DNA of 64,000 nucleotides from Nostoc sp. UHCC 0302 (GTDB taxonomy: Bacteria > Cyanobacteriota > Cyanobacteriia > Cyanobacteriales > Nostocaceae), in assembly GCF_038096175.1 (NCBI RefSeq), contig NZ_CP151099.1, positions 3,752,501 to 3,816,500 of the forward strand, in the 5' to 3' direction. The notes beneath the pieces are model-generated. The model did no database searches. It was not told where the DNA came from and saw nothing but the letters and a program-made list of their open reading frames with translations. This document shows, piece by piece, positions 63,103 through 64,000 of the stretch. The translations under genes and the position numbers were made by a program. Numbering within the stretch: the first letter of the stretch is position 1; every line of letters begins with the position of its first letter.

Positions 63103-63836
63103 ACAACTTACTGCCACAGATGGCAGAAATCTGGCAGCAGACTCTCAACTGGCAACCAACTGTCCAACAGCAGGAGCAATTTCAGCGGCTTTATGAATTA
63201 ATTTTGGAAGGCAACCTTCAACTGAATTTAACTCGCATAACCGACCCTTTAGAGTTTTGGGAAAAACATCTCTGGGATTCTCTGCGGGGAATTACCACAC
63301 AAATGCAATTTATACCCTCTCTACAAGCAGGTGCATCTGTGATTGATATTGGCACGGGTGCGGGTTTTCCAGGTATTCCGGTAGCACTGGCTGTACCGAA
63401 TTGCACAGTTACTCTTCTGGATTCTACTCGCAAGAAAATTACTTTTCTTGACAAAGTTTTGACAGAACTTACTCTGACTAATACCAAAACTCTTATTGGC
63501 AGAGCTGAAGAAATTGGTCAGCAACTCCAGCAACGACAAACCTATGATATTGCCTTAATCCGTGCTGTGGGGACAGCATCTGTCTGTGCAGAATATGCCT
63601 TACCATTACTCAAACAAAGTGGTTTAGCGATAATTTATCGTGGTAATTGGACAGAGAATGAAACAACAGCTTTAGAAAATGCTGTTAACCAACTGGGTGG
63701 CGTCATTGAATCAATAGAAGCATTTACCACACCCCTAAGTGAAAGCATTCGTCATTGCCTGTACTTGCGAAAAGTAGCACCCACATCAGCTAGCTTTCCT
63801 CGTACTGTTGGTTTACCCAGCCAAAAGCCACTCTAA
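63093..63836 (+). CDS. rsmG: 16S rRNA (guanine-527-N7)-methyltransferase
   Basis: Methylates G527 of 16S rRNA; loss gives low-level streptomycin resistance in other bacteria. The 247-residue protein has the GidB/RsmG fold: LYELILEGNLQLNLTRITDP, FWEKHLWDSL, the SAM motif VIDIGTGAGFPGIPVALAVP, LLDSTRKKITFLDKVLTEL and a C-terminal YRGNWTENET. ATG 63093 lies in the fifth unit of a heptamer array and matches the usual MTN…LLPQMAEIW start; ATG 63120 is an alternative. The rest of the window after 63836 has no gene. Confidence 0.93.
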   Translation: MTNDNLLPQMAEIWQQTLNWQPTVQQQEQFQRLYELILEGNLQLNLTRITDPLEFWEKHLWDSLRGITTQMQFIPSLQAGASVIDIGTGAGFPGIPVALAVPNCTVTLLDSTRKKITFLDKVLTELTLTNTKTLIGRAEEIGQQLQQRQTYDIALIRAVGTASVCAEYALPLLKQSGLAIIYRGNWTENETTALENAVNQLGGVIESIEAFTTPLSESIRHCLYLRKVAPTSASFPRTVGLPSQKPL

Positions 63837-64000
63837 CCCTCCTTCTGTCACTTTCTGGAGTAAGCAAGTAGTAAATAAACTAAACTATCCCGAAGCAGAA
63901 GAGGGTTTAAATTGATTCATTGCACTAAATTAAATGATTAAATTCCAGTAATAAATCGGAGTTGGGAAAAATATCTCGTCGGGGATAAGTCAACCAAAAT

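Overview
The window comes from a filamentous, probably heterocyst-forming cyanobacterium of the Nostoc/Anabaena kind. The evidence is the very frequent GCGATCGC octamer (HIP1), the 16S–tRNA-Ile–tRNA-Ala–23S rRNA operon with a cyanobacterial spacer, typical photosynthetic genes (gun4, ferredoxin-thioredoxin reductase catalytic chain, a CBS-CP12 protein), heptanucleotide and 21-bp tandem repeats, and many dispersed short intergenic repeats. No CRISPR array and no intact prophage or insertion sequence was seen.

Layout. 1–3000: an rRNA operon on the minus strand (5' part of 23S, tRNA-Ala, tRNA-Ile, 16S, leader with boxA and a near-consensus promoter). 3060–3410: decayed fragments of nadC and of a transposase. 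3.7–9.1 kb: Mn superoxide dismutase, isocitrate dehydrogenase, Gun4, a HicBA toxin-antitoxin pair and a sugar-type ABC ATPase. 9.3–13.5 kb: an accessory island holding an NB-ARC/TPR NLR-like ATPase, a small upstream gene whose C-terminus matches the NLR N-terminus, a set of nested miniature elements between them and a 21-bp tandem array. 13.6–19.3 kb: mtnA, an unusual GATase-like protein, dxs and an SLH protein. 19.6–24.1 kb: a TetR regulator followed by a DevB/DUF2834/DevC/DevA-type exporter operon. 24.2–34.3 kb: rpiA, a secreted TPR protein, an aldo/keto reductase, a CNNM/CorC protein and mfd carrying in-frame repeat insertions. 34.4–38 kb: a second island with a second HicBA pair, two decayed toxin-antitoxin loci, an orphan protein and a membrane/pentapeptide-repeat gene pair. 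38–48 kb: a proline/asparagine-rich membrane protein, CBS-CP12, an lptA-lptB-lptF operon, ftrC with a DUF309 gene, a DUF58 protein, a DUF4258/YgiT pair and a CbbX-like AAA+ ATPase. 48–54.8 kb: typA, a Panacea-domain toxin-antitoxin pair, two Uma2 genes, an HD hydrolase and prs. 55.5–64 kb: a Ser/Thr kinase, bioD, an M20 amidohydrolase, Nudix, DUF3531, a TPR protein, an ECF-like ATPase and rsmG.

How the genes fit together. Most of the window is housekeeping metabolism (TCA cycle, isoprenoid precursors, pentose phosphates, methionine salvage, biotin, PRPP, LPS export, transcription-coupled repair) broken by accessory islands rich in toxin-antitoxin loci: four that look intact (two HicBA, DUF4258/YgiT, Panacea/RelE-like) and two that are decayed. 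The most interesting candidate system is the NLR-like ATPase at 9273–11837 paired with the 132-residue protein at 12311–12709. They share the pattern KFADK[VI]G–x4–PG–x3–NI at the two ends that would have to meet, which is the arrangement expected for NLR/effector pairs that communicate through an amyloid-type motif.
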